64,000 bases of DNA. It comes from Streptomyces yangpuensis (GTDB lineage Bacteria; Actinomycetota; Actinomycetes; Streptomycetales; Streptomycetaceae). The notes under the pieces were generated by a model that saw only the letters and a program-made list of their open reading frames with translations, was not told the origin of the DNA and searched no databases. The stretch is from contig NZ_LBMK01000009.1 in assembly GCF_001005295.1 (NCBI RefSeq), positions 124,264 to 188,263 of the forward strand. The letters are read 5' to 3'. The position numbers and the translations under genes were made by a program. Below are positions 45,112-56,009 of this stretch, piece by piece. Within the stretch, counting starts at the first letter, position 1, and each line of letters begins with the position of its first letter.

Positions 45112-46038
45112 ATGTCTCGACCACATGGGATCCCCCTGCCCAGTGCGCAACGCAGTTCGGATTCCAACGAAACAGAATCCGCTTGCGCCGACGATAAGCA
45201 AGGTCAGCCGCGTCCCAGGGAAGGCGTTCGGCAGCTCACCGGAGCCGAACGCGTACGAACCCTCGTAGAGTCCAACGCCTCAGTATCCCTCACGCTGATC
45301 GGTGCTCGTGACAGTCACGGTTCCGAGGAGTTCGGGACAGGGATGCCGGTCGCACGGACCGTCACCCCGGACGGGGACGTGATTCTCCTTGTTTCCGGGG
45401 AATCCGCGGCTGCCAGGGCAGCCGCTCACGCCCAGGACGACGACCTCACCGCCGTGATCGAGATCACGGATGTGGCGCCGGTGTCCGTCCCACATCGTAT
45501 CCGAGGCCGTGCGTGGCTGGCCGGGTGGCTGACTCCGGTGCGCGGGGACGACCGCGCGGTCTGCGCCGCACTGCTCGCCGAGCGCCACCCGGTGGGCGAG
45601 CTGCTGGGCCTCGGCGAATCCCTCGACGCCCCCGCGGATCTTCTCCAGGGCGGGGGCCGCCCGGCCTGGATGATGCTGCGGCTGGAGGTCGGCGAGATCA
45701 CGGTGGACGACCTGTGGGGCGCCGAGCAGGTGGACCCCGAGGACCTGGCATCGGCGGAGCCGGACCCGGTGTCCCCGCACGAGGCGGAGCTGCTCCAGCA
45801 CCTGCACTCCTCCCACGGCGACCGGATCGCCGAGCTGTGCGGCCTGCTCGGCGACCGCGGGGCGCGGGGCATGACCGCCGTCCCGCTCGCCCTGGACCGC
45901 GTGGGCCTGCGCGTCCGCTTCACCGGCGGGGTCGCCGGTGGCTCCTTCGACGCCCGCTTCGACTTCCCGGATCCGGTGACGGACATCTGCGGTCTGCGCC
46001 GTGCCATGCGCGCTCTCTTCTCGGCCGCCGCCCACTGA
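45112..46038 (+). CDS. DUF2470 domain, HugZ-like split-barrel protein, iron-regulated
   Basis: This 308-residue cytoplasmic protein has an N-terminal split-barrel flavin/haem-type domain (about 45-165: SVSLTLIGARDSHGSEEFGT, DVILLVSGESAAA). A C-terminal DUF2470 domain follows (about 220-306: PHEAELLQHLHSSHGDRIAE, FDARFDFPDPVTDICGLRRA). The pairing is that of HugZ-type haem-degrading or haem-binding proteins. ATG 45112 is set by GGAGGACGTA. The iron box directly upstream predicts induction by iron starvation, which fits haem iron recovery. Catalysis is not proven, and the haem-ligating His of HugZ was not identified. Confidence 0.85.
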   Translation: MSRPHGIPLPSAQRSSDSNETESACADDKQGQPRPREGVRQLTGAERVRTLVESNASVSLTLIGARDSHGSEEFGTGMPVARTVTPDGDVILLVSGESAAARAAAHAQDDDLTAVIEITDVAPVSVPHRIRGRAWLAGWLTPVRGDDRAVCAALLAERHPVGELLGLGESLDAPADLLQGGGRPAWMMLRLEVGEITVDDLWGAEQVDPEDLASAEPDPVSPHEAELLQHLHSSHGDRIAELCGLLGDRGARGMTAVPLALDRVGLRVRFTGGVAGGSFDARFDFPDPVTDICGLRRAMRALFSAAAH

Positions 46039-46159
46039 GAGCCCGCATGCCCGGCCCGACCGGCGGGACACCGCGTCAAGGGGTGTTCACGGCGTGGTCG
46101 AGGGGGCGCCGGATCTGCTGGGTCACGCGGGCGGCTCGGACACCCCCGGCCGGGAGGCC

Positions 46160-47518
46160 TCAGCCGCGGTCGGTGCCGCGCAGGCGCTCGCGGACCTTCT
46201 CCACCACGTCCGCGTAACGGGCTTCGGCTCCGTAGCGGGTCGGCTCGTAGTACCGCTTCCCGTGGATCTCGTCCGGGGCGTACTGCTGGGCCGCGATGGC
46301 ACCCGGCACGTCGTGCGGGTACACATATCCCACCGCGTGCCCCAGCTTCGCCGCGCCCTTGTAGTGCCCGTCCCGCAGGTGCGTCGGGACGGAGCCGGCC
46401 AGGCCCGCCCGTACGTCGGCCAGTGCCGCGCCGATCGCGGTCGTGGCGGTGTTCGACTTCGGGGCGAGGGCCAGGGCGATCGTGGCGTGCGAGAGGGTCA
46501 GCGCGGCCTCCGGGAAGCCGATCATCGCCACCGCCTGGGCCGCGGCGACCGCGATCGGCAGGGCCGTGGGGTCCGCCAGGCCGATGTCCTCGCTCGCGGA
46601 GATCATCAGGCGGCGCGCGATGAACCGGGGGTCCTCGCCGGCCTCGATCATCCGCGCCAGGTAGTGCAGCGCGGCGTCCACGTCCGAGCCGCGGATCGAC
46701 TTGATCAGCGCGCTCGCCACGTCGTAGTGCTGGTCACCGTCGCGGTCGTAGCGGACCGCCGCCCGGTCGACCGCCTCCTCCAGCGTCCGGAGGGTGATCT
46801 CGTCCTCGCCCTGGGCGATGGCCGAACCGGCCCCCGCCTCCAGCGCCGTCAGCGCCCGCCGGGCGTCACCGCCGGCGATCCTCAGCAGGTGGGCCTCGGC
46901 GTCCTCGGGCAGGGTCACCGCCCCGGCCAGGCCCCGCTCCTCCGTGAGGGCGCGCCGCATGAGCGCGCTCAGGTCGTCGTCGGTCAGCGGTTCCAGCGTC
47001 AGCAGCAGCGAGCGCGACAGCAGCGGGGAGATGATCGAGAAGTACGGGTTCTCCGTGGTGGCGGCGATCAGCGTGACCCAGCGGTTCTCGACGGCCGGCA
47101 GGAGGGAGTCCTGCTGGGCCTTGCTGAAGCGGTGGATCTCGTCGAGGAAGAGGACGGTCTCCTTGCCGTAACCCCCGGCCGCGCGCTTGGCGCCCTCGAT
47201 GACGGCCCGTACCTCCTTGACGCCCGCCGTGATCGCGGAGAGTTCCACGAAGCGCTTCTGCGTGGCCTGGCTGACCACGTAGGCGAGGGTCGTCTTCCCG
47301 ATGCCGGGCGGGCCCCAGAGGATCACCGAGGAGGCGCCGGCCGGGCCGCCGCTCCCTTCCCCGACCAGCCGCCGCAGCGGTGATCCGGGCTTCAGCAGGT
47401 GCTGCTGGCCGACGACCTCGTCCAGGGTGCGCGGGCGCATCCGCACGGCGAGCGGCGAGCTCGCGGGGTCCTTCTCCTGGCGCTCTTCGGCGGCGGCGGT
47501 GAACAGGTCTGGTTCCAC
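46160..47518 (-). CDS. rarA: Replication-associated recombination protein A
   Basis: RarA/MgsA (452 aa) is a clamp-loader-like AAA+ ATPase acting at stalled forks. Walker A LWGPPGIGKTTLAYVVSQ, Walker B VLFLDEIHRFSKAQQDSLLP and the sensor TTENPYFSI are intact, and the C-terminal tetramerisation domain ends in KRYYEPTRYGAEARYADVVE. The start is GTG 47518 with only a weak ribosome site; a long inverted repeat begins 12 bases upstream. Confidence 0.95.
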   Translation of the reverse strand: MEPDLFTAAAEERQEKDPASSPLAVRMRPRTLDEVVGQQHLLKPGSPLRRLVGEGSGGPAGASSVILWGPPGIGKTTLAYVVSQATQKRFVELSAITAGVKEVRAVIEGAKRAAGGYGKETVLFLDEIHRFSKAQQDSLLPAVENRWVTLIAATTENPYFSIISPLLSRSLLLTLEPLTDDDLSALMRRALTEERGLAGAVTLPEDAEAHLLRIAGGDARRALTALEAGAGSAIAQGEDEITLRTLEEAVDRAAVRYDRDGDQHYDVASALIKSIRGSDVDAALHYLARMIEAGEDPRFIARRLMISASEDIGLADPTALPIAVAAAQAVAMIGFPEAALTLSHATIALALAPKSNTATTAIGAALADVRAGLAGSVPTHLRDGHYKGAAKLGHAVGYVYPHDVPGAIAAQQYAPDEIHGKRYYEPTRYGAEARYADVVEKVRERLRGTDRG

Positions 47519-47529
47519 ACGGGAAGCCT

Positions 47530-47596
47530 AGGGCCTGTCCGGCGGATCAGGGTCGGTGGGGCCGCGGCCCCGGCCATGATCCGCCGGACAGGCCCT
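47530..47596. mobile_element. MITE-like inverted repeat element
   Basis: A perfect 20-bp terminal inverted repeat, AGGGCCTGTCCGGCGGATCA (47530-47549) with its complement at 47577-47596, encloses 27 bases that include the palindrome GGGGCCGCGGCCCC. The end sequence resembles ends I recall around Streptomyces insertion sequences. No clear target duplication was seen. It could also end the VKOR gene transcript. Confidence 0.5.
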
Positions 47597-47670
47597 GAGC
47601 GAGTCCACCGACAGGGCCGCCCGCCGCCGGTCCGCGCGGCCGCGGATCAGCGGGTCAGCAGGTCCGCGGG

Positions 47671-48288
47671 TCAGGAGGTCCAGAAGTCCCACCAGCGGGT
47701 CAGGATCAGCATGCCGATGATCCCGATGTGCAGTACCGGCAGCACCCAGGTGAACTCCTCGAAGAAGCTCCTGAGCCAGCCCGGCGCCGGCAGCAGCCCG
47801 GCACGGACGTTGTGGGAGGTGACGTACCAGAACATCAGGATCGTGGCGACCCAGGCCAGGGAGCACCACAGGCACAGCGCGTTGATGTTGTAGAGCGACT
47901 GGTAGGTCAGCCAGGCGCAGAAGACGACGCCGAAGAGGGTGCCGGCGTTGAAGGTGAGCCAGTACCAGCGGCGGAACCGGGCGCCGGCCAGGATGCTCAT
48001 GCCGACACAGATCACGATGCCGTAGGCGACGAGGCCGAGCATGGGGTTCGGGAAGCCGAAGACGGCCGCCTGGTCGCTCTTCATGATGTTGCCGCAGGAG
48101 ACGACCGGGTTGAGGCTGCAGCCCGGCGTGAAGTTCGGGTCCTCCAGCAGCTTGAACTTGTCGATCGTGATCACCCAGGCGGCGAGGAGGCCCGCGGCCC
48201 CCGTGATCACCAGCAGCAGGGCCAGCGCCCGGCTCGCCCCGAAGGTCGTCCCCCCGGCGGTGTCCGCGTCCGTGCTCCGTGTCGTCAT
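47671..48288 (-). CDS. Vitamin K epoxide reductase family protein
   Basis: This 205-residue membrane protein has four or five predicted helices. The VKOR redox pairs are visible: the loop cysteines in GCSLNPVVSCGN and the active-site CLWC (NALCLWCSLAWV). Bacterial VKOR reoxidises DsbA-like thiol oxidases using quinone, replacing DsbB, so it should support disulfide formation in secreted proteins. It starts at ATG 48288 and lies between hisS and rarA. Confidence 0.92.
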   Translation of the reverse strand: MTTRSTDADTAGGTTFGASRALALLLVITGAAGLLAAWVITIDKFKLLEDPNFTPGCSLNPVVSCGNIMKSDQAAVFGFPNPMLGLVAYGIVICVGMSILAGARFRRWYWLTFNAGTLFGVVFCAWLTYQSLYNINALCLWCSLAWVATILMFWYVTSHNVRAGLLPAPGWLRSFFEEFTWVLPVLHIGIIGMLILTRWWDFWTS

Positions 48289-48355
48289 ACCGCCCGCTCC
48301 ACATCTGCAAGGTGATCAAGGCCCGGGCCATTGTGCCGTACGAGCCTGTGAACGA

Positions 48356-48385
48356 ACGGGGCCGGGGAAGGATCCCCGGCCCCGT
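48356..48385 (-). terminator. hisS terminator hairpin
   Basis: A perfect 13-bp stem (ACGGGGCCGGGGA with its complement) with a four-base loop lies 16 bases past the hisS stop. Confidence 0.75.
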
Positions 48386-48401
48386 CCGACACGCTGCCCG
48401 C

Positions 48402-49661
48402 TCAGGCCAGGCGCGCCCTGACCGTGTCGATCAGCTCGCCGACGGGCACGGCCGTCTGGTCGCCGGACTCCATGTCCTTGAGCTGGACGACGCCCTCGGC
48501 GAGGTCGCGGTCGCCCGCGACGACCGCGAAGCGGGCGCCGCTGCGGTTCGCGTCCTTCATGGCGCCCTTGAGGCCCTTGCCGCCGTACGACATGTCCGCG
48601 GCGACGCCCGCCTTGCGCAGCTGCGTCACGAGGCCGAACACGGTCGGCTTGGCCTCGCCCAGCGCCACGGCGAACACCGAGGTCGACGCCGGGATGTCCA
48701 GCTCGACGCCCTCGGCCTGGAGCGCGAGGACCGTGCGGTCCACGCCGAGCGCCCAGCCCACCGACGGCAGCGCCGGGCCGCCGATCATCTCGGACAGGCC
48801 GTCGTAGCGGCCGCCGCCGCCGACCGCCGACTGCGAGCCCAGACCGTCGTGGACGAACTCGAAGGTGGTGCGGGTGTAGTAGTCCAGCCCGCGCACCAGC
48901 TTCTCGTCGTCCTCGAAGGCGACGCCGGCCGCCGTCACCAGCGCCCGTACGTCCTCGTGGTACGCCTTGCACGCGTCGCACAGGTAGTCGCGCAGCACCG
49001 GAGCGCCGACGAGCTGCTTCTGGACGTCGGCCCGCTTGTCGTCGAGGACGCGCAGCGGGTTGATCTCGGCCCTGCGGACGGTCTCCTCGTCGAGGTCGAG
49101 GCCGCGCAGGAAGGACTGCAGCGCCTCCCGGTACACCGGGCGGCACTCCTTGTCCCCCAGCGAGTTCAGCAGGATCCGGAAGTCGCGCAGGCCGAGCGAG
49201 CGGTACGCCTGGTCGGCCAGGATGATCAGCTCTGCGTCCAGCGCCGGGTCCTCGGCACCGATCGCCTCGGCGCCGACCTGCGAGAAGTGACGGTAGCGGC
49301 CCGCCTGCGGCTTCTCATAGCGGTAGTAGGAGCCGGAGTACCAGAGCTTGACCGGCAGGTTGCCCTTCTTGTGCAGGCTCGCCTCCAGGGCGGCGCGCAG
49401 CACGGAGGCGGTGCCCTCGGGGCGCAGGGCCAGCTGGTCGCCGCCCTTGGTCTCGAAGGCGTACATCTCCTTGGAGACGATGTCGGTGGACTCGCCGACA
49501 CCGCGGGCGAAGAGGCCCACGTCCTCAAAACCGGGGGTCTCGATGTAGCCGTAGCCGGAGTTGCGCAGCGGGGCCGCGATGGCCTCGCGTACCGCCAGGT
49601 ACTTCACGGAGACCGGCGGGATCAGGTCGTACGTGCCCTTGGGGGCCTGGAAAGTAGCCAC
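48402..49661 (-). CDS. hisS: Histidyl-tRNA synthetase
   Basis: HisS (419 aa) charges tRNA-His. Class II motifs are present: RPEGTASVLRAALEASLHKK (motif 2 region), YRYEKPQAGRYRHFSQVG, the histidine-binding loop LVRGLDYYTRTTFEF, and motif 3 SVGWALGVDRTVLAL. A C-terminal anticodon-binding domain begins near 330. It follows the metallo-hydrolase gene by ten bases, as in other Streptomyces. Confidence 0.96.
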   Translation of the reverse strand: MATFQAPKGTYDLIPPVSVKYLAVREAIAAPLRNSGYGYIETPGFEDVGLFARGVGESTDIVSKEMYAFETKGGDQLALRPEGTASVLRAALEASLHKKGNLPVKLWYSGSYYRYEKPQAGRYRHFSQVGAEAIGAEDPALDAELIILADQAYRSLGLRDFRILLNSLGDKECRPVYREALQSFLRGLDLDEETVRRAEINPLRVLDDKRADVQKQLVGAPVLRDYLCDACKAYHEDVRALVTAAGVAFEDDEKLVRGLDYYTRTTFEFVHDGLGSQSAVGGGGRYDGLSEMIGGPALPSVGWALGVDRTVLALQAEGVELDIPASTSVFAVALGEAKPTVFGLVTQLRKAGVAADMSYGGKGLKGAMKDANRSGARFAVVAGDRDLAEGVVQLKDMESGDQTAVPVGELIDTVRARLA

Positions 49662-49671
49662 GAAGCTTTCG

Positions 49672-50382
49672 TCACATTCCTCGTCGTGGAGCGGCGGTGC
49701 CGTCTCCGAGCCCGGCGGCGACCTCCCGAAGGTACGGGTTGGTCGCGCGCTCGCGGCCGATGGTGGTCTGGGGACCGTGGCCGGACAGCACCACGGTCGA
49801 GTCGTCGAGCGGCAGGCACACGCGGGCCAGCGAATCGAGCATCTCGGCGTGGGAGCCGCCCGGCAGGTCGGTTCGTCCGATGGAGCCGGCGAAGAGCAGG
49901 TCGCCCGAGAAGAAGACCGGCGGGATGTCGGCCAGCTCGGGCATCCGGAAGGTCACCGACCCCTTGGTATGGCCCGGCGCGTGCGCCACGGAGAAGTCCA
50001 TTCCGGCCAATTTCAGGGCGGCTCCGTCGGCCAGCTCGCGGACGTCGTCCGGCTCGCCCACGGTCAGCTCGCCCATGAGGGGCATCCCGATGGAGCGGCC
50101 GAGGGCCTTCTCCGGGTCGCTCATCATGTAGCGGTCCTCGGGGTGGATCCAGGCCGGTACGTCGTGTGCTCCGCACACCGGGACCACCGAGGCCACATGA
50201 TCGATGTGGCCGTGGGTCAGGACGACCGCGACGGGCTTGAGCCGGTGCTTCTTCAGCGTCTCCTCGACACCCTGGGCGGCCTGGTGGCCCGGGTCGATGA
50301 TGACGCACTCCTCACCGGCTGCGGGGGCGACCACGTAGCAGTTGGTACCCCAAGCACCTGCGGGGAACCCGGCAATCAGCAC
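49672..50382 (-). CDS. MBL-fold metallo-hydrolase (glyoxalase II-like)
   Basis: This is a 236-aa beta-lactamase-fold hydrolase with the zinc ligands LTHGHIDHVASV, HAPGHTKGSV, SGDLLFAGSIGR and the final SGHG. The layout resembles hydroxyacylglutathione hydrolase-like thioesterases. Since actinobacteria use mycothiol, the substrate may be a mycothiol thioester, which is inference. GTG 50382 (VLIAGFPAG) follows GAGGA by seven bases; a TTG at 50394 is less likely. It is coupled by position to hisS. Confidence 0.9.
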   Translation of the reverse strand: MLIAGFPAGAWGTNCYVVAPAAGEECVIIDPGHQAAQGVEETLKKHRLKPVAVVLTHGHIDHVASVVPVCGAHDVPAWIHPEDRYMMSDPEKALGRSIGMPLMGELTVGEPDDVRELADGAALKLAGMDFSVAHAPGHTKGSVTFRMPELADIPPVFFSGDLLFAGSIGRTDLPGGSHAEMLDSLARVCLPLDDSTVVLSGHGPQTTIGRERATNPYLREVAAGLGDGTAAPRRGM

Positions 50383-50535
50383 GTTCGTCCTCAATCGTCG
50401 TCGGTGGGAGGCCGCAGGTCGTCAATCCTGCTGCTCAGAGCCTACCGGCGCCGCTCATTACACAGCGAACCCATATACGGTACGGCCTATCCCAGCCCGG
50501 ACAGCAGTATCAGACACGTACAAGGAGACGACCCG

Positions 50536-51321
50536 GTGGTCACGAGCGATCAGCGGCGGCGACAGCTCGCCAGGGAGAAGTACGAGCGCCAGCAGAAGCG
50601 CCGCGCCGAGGCCCGCAAGAAGAACCGGCAGCGTGCGGCGGTGATCGGCGCGGCGGTGGCCGTGGTGATCGCGACGCTGGTCGGCCTGGTCGTGGGCGGT
50701 GTCTTCGACTCGGACAAGGACCCGAAGGACACGGCGGCGGACCCGTCGGCCTCGGCGACCCCGCCGGAGCCGAAGCAGTCTCCCTCGCCGGAGATGGCCA
50801 TCGACCAGAAGGGCAAGTACACCTTCGCGCTGAAGACCAGCGCCGGTGACATCACCTTCGCGATGGACGCGGCGAAGACCCCGCAGACCGTCAACTCGTT
50901 CAAGTCGCTCGCCGACAAGGGCTACTTCGACAACACCAAGTGCCACCGCCTCACGGCCGGCGGGATCTTCGTGCTCCAGTGCGGCGACCCGGAGGGCACC
51001 GGCCGCGGCGGCCCGGGCTACAACATCCCCGACGAGAACCTGGACTCCCTGGGCAAGCCGAACGAGCAGGGCCAGGTGATCTACCCGGCCGGCACCGTGG
51101 CGATGGCCAACACCGGCCAGCCCGGCTCGGGCGGCAGCCAGTTCTTCCTGGTCTACAAGGACAGCCCGCTGACGCCGACGTACACGCCGTTCGGCAAGAT
51201 CGACGCGGCGGGCCTGAAGGTCCTGGAGGAGATCGCCAAGGCCGGTACGGCCGACGGCGGCCAGGACGGTGCGCCGAAGACCGAGGTCAAGATCGAGAAG
51301 GGCTCGGTCACCCAGAACTGA
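50536..51321 (+). CDS. Membrane-anchored peptidyl-prolyl isomerase, cyclophilin type
   Basis: The 261-residue cyclophilin carries a basic N-terminal region (about 1-35), one membrane helix (AAVIGAAVAVVIATLVGLVV) and an acidic, Pro/Ser-rich linker. The isomerase domain follows (about 95-255) with FVLQCGDPEGTGRGGPGY and GSGGSQFFLVYKDSPL. It probably folds proteins outside the membrane. The start is GTG 50536 behind AAGGAG. It diverges from the metallo-hydrolase gene. Confidence 0.93.
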   Translation: MVTSDQRRRQLAREKYERQQKRRAEARKKNRQRAAVIGAAVAVVIATLVGLVVGGVFDSDKDPKDTAADPSASATPPEPKQSPSPEMAIDQKGKYTFALKTSAGDITFAMDAAKTPQTVNSFKSLADKGYFDNTKCHRLTAGGIFVLQCGDPEGTGRGGPGYNIPDENLDSLGKPNEQGQVIYPAGTVAMANTGQPGSGGSQFFLVYKDSPLTPTYTPFGKIDAAGLKVLEEIAKAGTADGGQDGAPKTEVKIEKGSVTQN

Positions 51322-51511
51322 CGGGTGCTGCGGCCCCGGGGCCGGCCGGCCCGCCCCCGTACGCCGATATTCCGTCGTGCGGGATGCGGACAGCCGGCCC
51401 GGCGGTCGCCTATGTTGGCGTTGTGCAGGGCGGGCGCTGCCCGCCCCAGGAAACTGTGGACGATGCCCAGGGGGTGAACCCCCCTCGCAGGCATCAGGTG
51501 GAGGAGGCGCT

Positions 51512-52741
51512 GTGAGCAGCGACCCGTGGGGCCGAGTCGACGAGACGGGCACCGTGTACGTGCGTACTTCCGATGGCGAGCAGGTCGTCGGATCGTGGCA
51601 GGCCGGCACCCCTGAGGAGGCCCTGGCCTACTTCGAGCGCAAGTACGAGGGCCTGGTGGTCGAGATCGGCCTCCTCGAAAAGCGGGTGCGGACCACTGAT
51701 CTGTCCGCCAAGGACGCCCAGACGGCGATCGACCACCTGCGCACGCAGGTCGACGAGCACCACGCCGTGGGCGACCTGGACGCCCTGCGGGTGCGGCTGG
51801 ACAAGCTGGTCGAGACCGTGGAGTCCCGGCGCGAGGAGCGCAAGGTCGCCAAGGCCAAGCAGGCGGACGAGGCCCGGGCGGCCAAGGACGCGCTGGTCAC
51901 CGAGGCCGAGCAGCTCGCGCAGAGCGACCAGTGGCGCAGTGCCGGTGAGCGGCTGCGTGCCCTGGTGGACATCTGGAAGGGCCTGCCGCGTCTGGACCGC
52001 AAGTCGGACGACGAGCTGTGGCACCGGTTCTCGCACGCCCGTTCCGCCTTCTCCAAGCGCCGCAAGGCGCACTTCGCCTCGCTGGACGCGCAGCGCGAGG
52101 ACGCCCGCAAGGCCAAGGAGAAGCTGGTCTCGGAGGCCGAGTCGCTGTCGAAGTCGACCGACTGGGGTCCGACGGCCGCCCGCTACCGCGAGCTGATGGC
52201 GGACTGGAAGGCGGCGGGCCGGGCGCAGCGCGAGGCCGAGGACGACCTGTGGAACCGCTTCCGCGGTGCGCAGGACGTGTTCTTCGCGGCCCGCAGCGAG
52301 GTGTTCGCCGAGCGGGACGCCGAGCAGATCGAGAACCTGAAGCTCAAGGAGGAGCTGGCCGAGGAGGCCGAGAAGCTCGTCCCCGTGACGGACCTGAAGG
52401 CGGCCCGGGCCGCGTTCCGCTCCCTCAACGAGCGCTGGGAGGGCATCGGCCACGTGCCGCGCGACGCCCGGCCGAAGGTCGAGGGCCGGATGCACGCCGT
52501 GGAGCGGGCCATCCAGGAGGCCGAGGAGGGCGAGTGGCGCCGTACGAACCCGGAGGCTCGGGCCCGTGCGGCCGGTCTGACCGGGCAGCTGCAGGCGGCG
52601 GTCGACAAGCTGCGTGAGCAGATCGACGCGGCGCGTGCGGCGGGCAACAACGCCAAGGCCGACAAGCTGGCGCGTGAGCTGGAGGGCCGCCAGGCCCTGC
52701 TGGACCAGGCGCTGAAGGGCCTGGAGGAGTTCGGCGGCTGA
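51512..52741 (+). CDS. DUF349 domain-containing coiled-coil protein
   Basis: This 409-residue protein is almost wholly helical, with at least three DUF349 repeats recognisable by the W(R/G) ... LW.RF pattern (DELWHRFSHARSAF, DDLWNRFRGAQDVF, ERWEGIGHVPRDAR). The C-terminal third forms coiled coil (QLQAAVDKLREQIDAARAAG). The family is widespread in Streptomyces, and its function is poorly known. The start is GTG 51512 behind GGAGGAGG. The 190 bases before it hold an 8-bp GGGCGGGC hairpin (51428-51446) and no gene. It ends at a very strong terminator. Confidence 0.9.
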   Translation: MSSDPWGRVDETGTVYVRTSDGEQVVGSWQAGTPEEALAYFERKYEGLVVEIGLLEKRVRTTDLSAKDAQTAIDHLRTQVDEHHAVGDLDALRVRLDKLVETVESRREERKVAKAKQADEARAAKDALVTEAEQLAQSDQWRSAGERLRALVDIWKGLPRLDRKSDDELWHRFSHARSAFSKRRKAHFASLDAQREDARKAKEKLVSEAESLSKSTDWGPTAARYRELMADWKAAGRAQREAEDDLWNRFRGAQDVFFAARSEVFAERDAEQIENLKLKEELAEEAEKLVPVTDLKAARAAFRSLNERWEGIGHVPRDARPKVEGRMHAVERAIQEAEEGEWRRTNPEARARAAGLTGQLQAAVDKLREQIDAARAAGNNAKADKLARELEGRQALLDQALKGLEEFGG

Positions 52742-52753
52742 TCCGGCCGCCAC

Positions 52754-52802
52754 CACGACGAGGGCCCCGGTACGGATCTTACGTACCGGGGCCCTCGTCG
52801 TG
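52754..52802. terminator. Bidirectional terminator between the DUF349 gene and relA
   Basis: A perfect 21-bp stem (52754-52774 with 52782-52802) and a seven-base loop lie between convergent genes, eight bases from the relA stop. Confidence 0.85.
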
Positions 52803-52810
52803 TCCGTGCG

Positions 52811-55264
<2,454 letters not shown>

Positions 55265-55401
55265 GAGCGCTCCTCACGGGTGTCCCCCGGACGGAGTCCG
55301 GGAGAGGATCCGGTGCCCGTGTCCGGTCCGGATAACCCATCGTAGCGAGGGTTCGGTCACCCCGTTCGCCGAGCCTGTCGAGGCGGCCCGGGCACACGAA
55401 C

Positions 55402-55433
55402 GGCGGGCACCCGGAGGATTCCGGATGCCCGCC
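55402..55433 (-). terminator. apt terminator hairpin
   Basis: GGCGGGCACCCGGA pairs with TCCGGATGCCCGCC with one mismatch around a four-base loop, 21 bases past the apt stop. Confidence 0.7.
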
Positions 55434-55454
55434 GCCGTACGCCGGTGGGGGCGG

Positions 55455-56009
55455 TCAGACCACGATCAGCGCGTCCAGCGGGGCTCCCGCCAGGGACCCG
55501 GCCAGCTTGGCCCGGCCCGGGAGGAACGACAGCTCCATCAGGACGGCCACGCCGGCGACCTCGGCCCCGGCCCGCCGGATCAGCGAGAGGGAGGCCTCCG
55601 CCGTACCGCCGGTGGCCAGCACGTCGTCGATGACCATGACCCGGTCACCGGTCGACAGGTCCTCGGCGTGGACCTCGATCTCCGCCGTGCCGTACTCCAG
55701 CTCGTAGGACTGGGCGAGGGTCGCGCCCGGCAGCTTGCCGGCCTTGCGGACCGGTACGAAGCCGATCCCGGCCTGCACCGCCACCGGGGCGGCGAGGATG
55801 AACCCGCGCGCCTCCAGCCCGACGATCTTCGTGGCGCCGTACTGCCCGGCCAGCTCGACGAGCGCGCCGGTCAGCGCGCCGAACGCGTCGGGGTCCGCCA
55901 GCAGCGGGGTGATGTCCTTGAACATCACACCCGGCTTCGGGTAGTCCGCCACGTCCTTGATCCGGCTGAGCAGGAGGGAACGGACGTCCTCGGGCAGCTG
56001 AGCGGTCAA
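55455..56009 (-). CDS. apt: Adenine phosphoribosyltransferase
   Basis: Apt (184 aa) salvages adenine to AMP with PRPP. The PRPP motif VMVIDDVLATGGTAEASL, the substrate loop GLEARGFILAAPVA and KPGVMFKDITPLL are conserved. The start is TTG 56009, which overlaps the secF stop (TTGA). A longer frame upstream lies inside secF and was rejected. The secD-secF-apt-relA order is typical of Streptomyces. Confidence 0.93.
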   Translation of the reverse strand: MTAQLPEDVRSLLLSRIKDVADYPKPGVMFKDITPLLADPDAFGALTGALVELAGQYGATKIVGLEARGFILAAPVAVQAGIGFVPVRKAGKLPGATLAQSYELEYGTAEIEVHAEDLSTGDRVMVIDDVLATGGTAEASLSLIRRAGAEVAGVAVLMELSFLPGRAKLAGSLAGAPLDALIVV

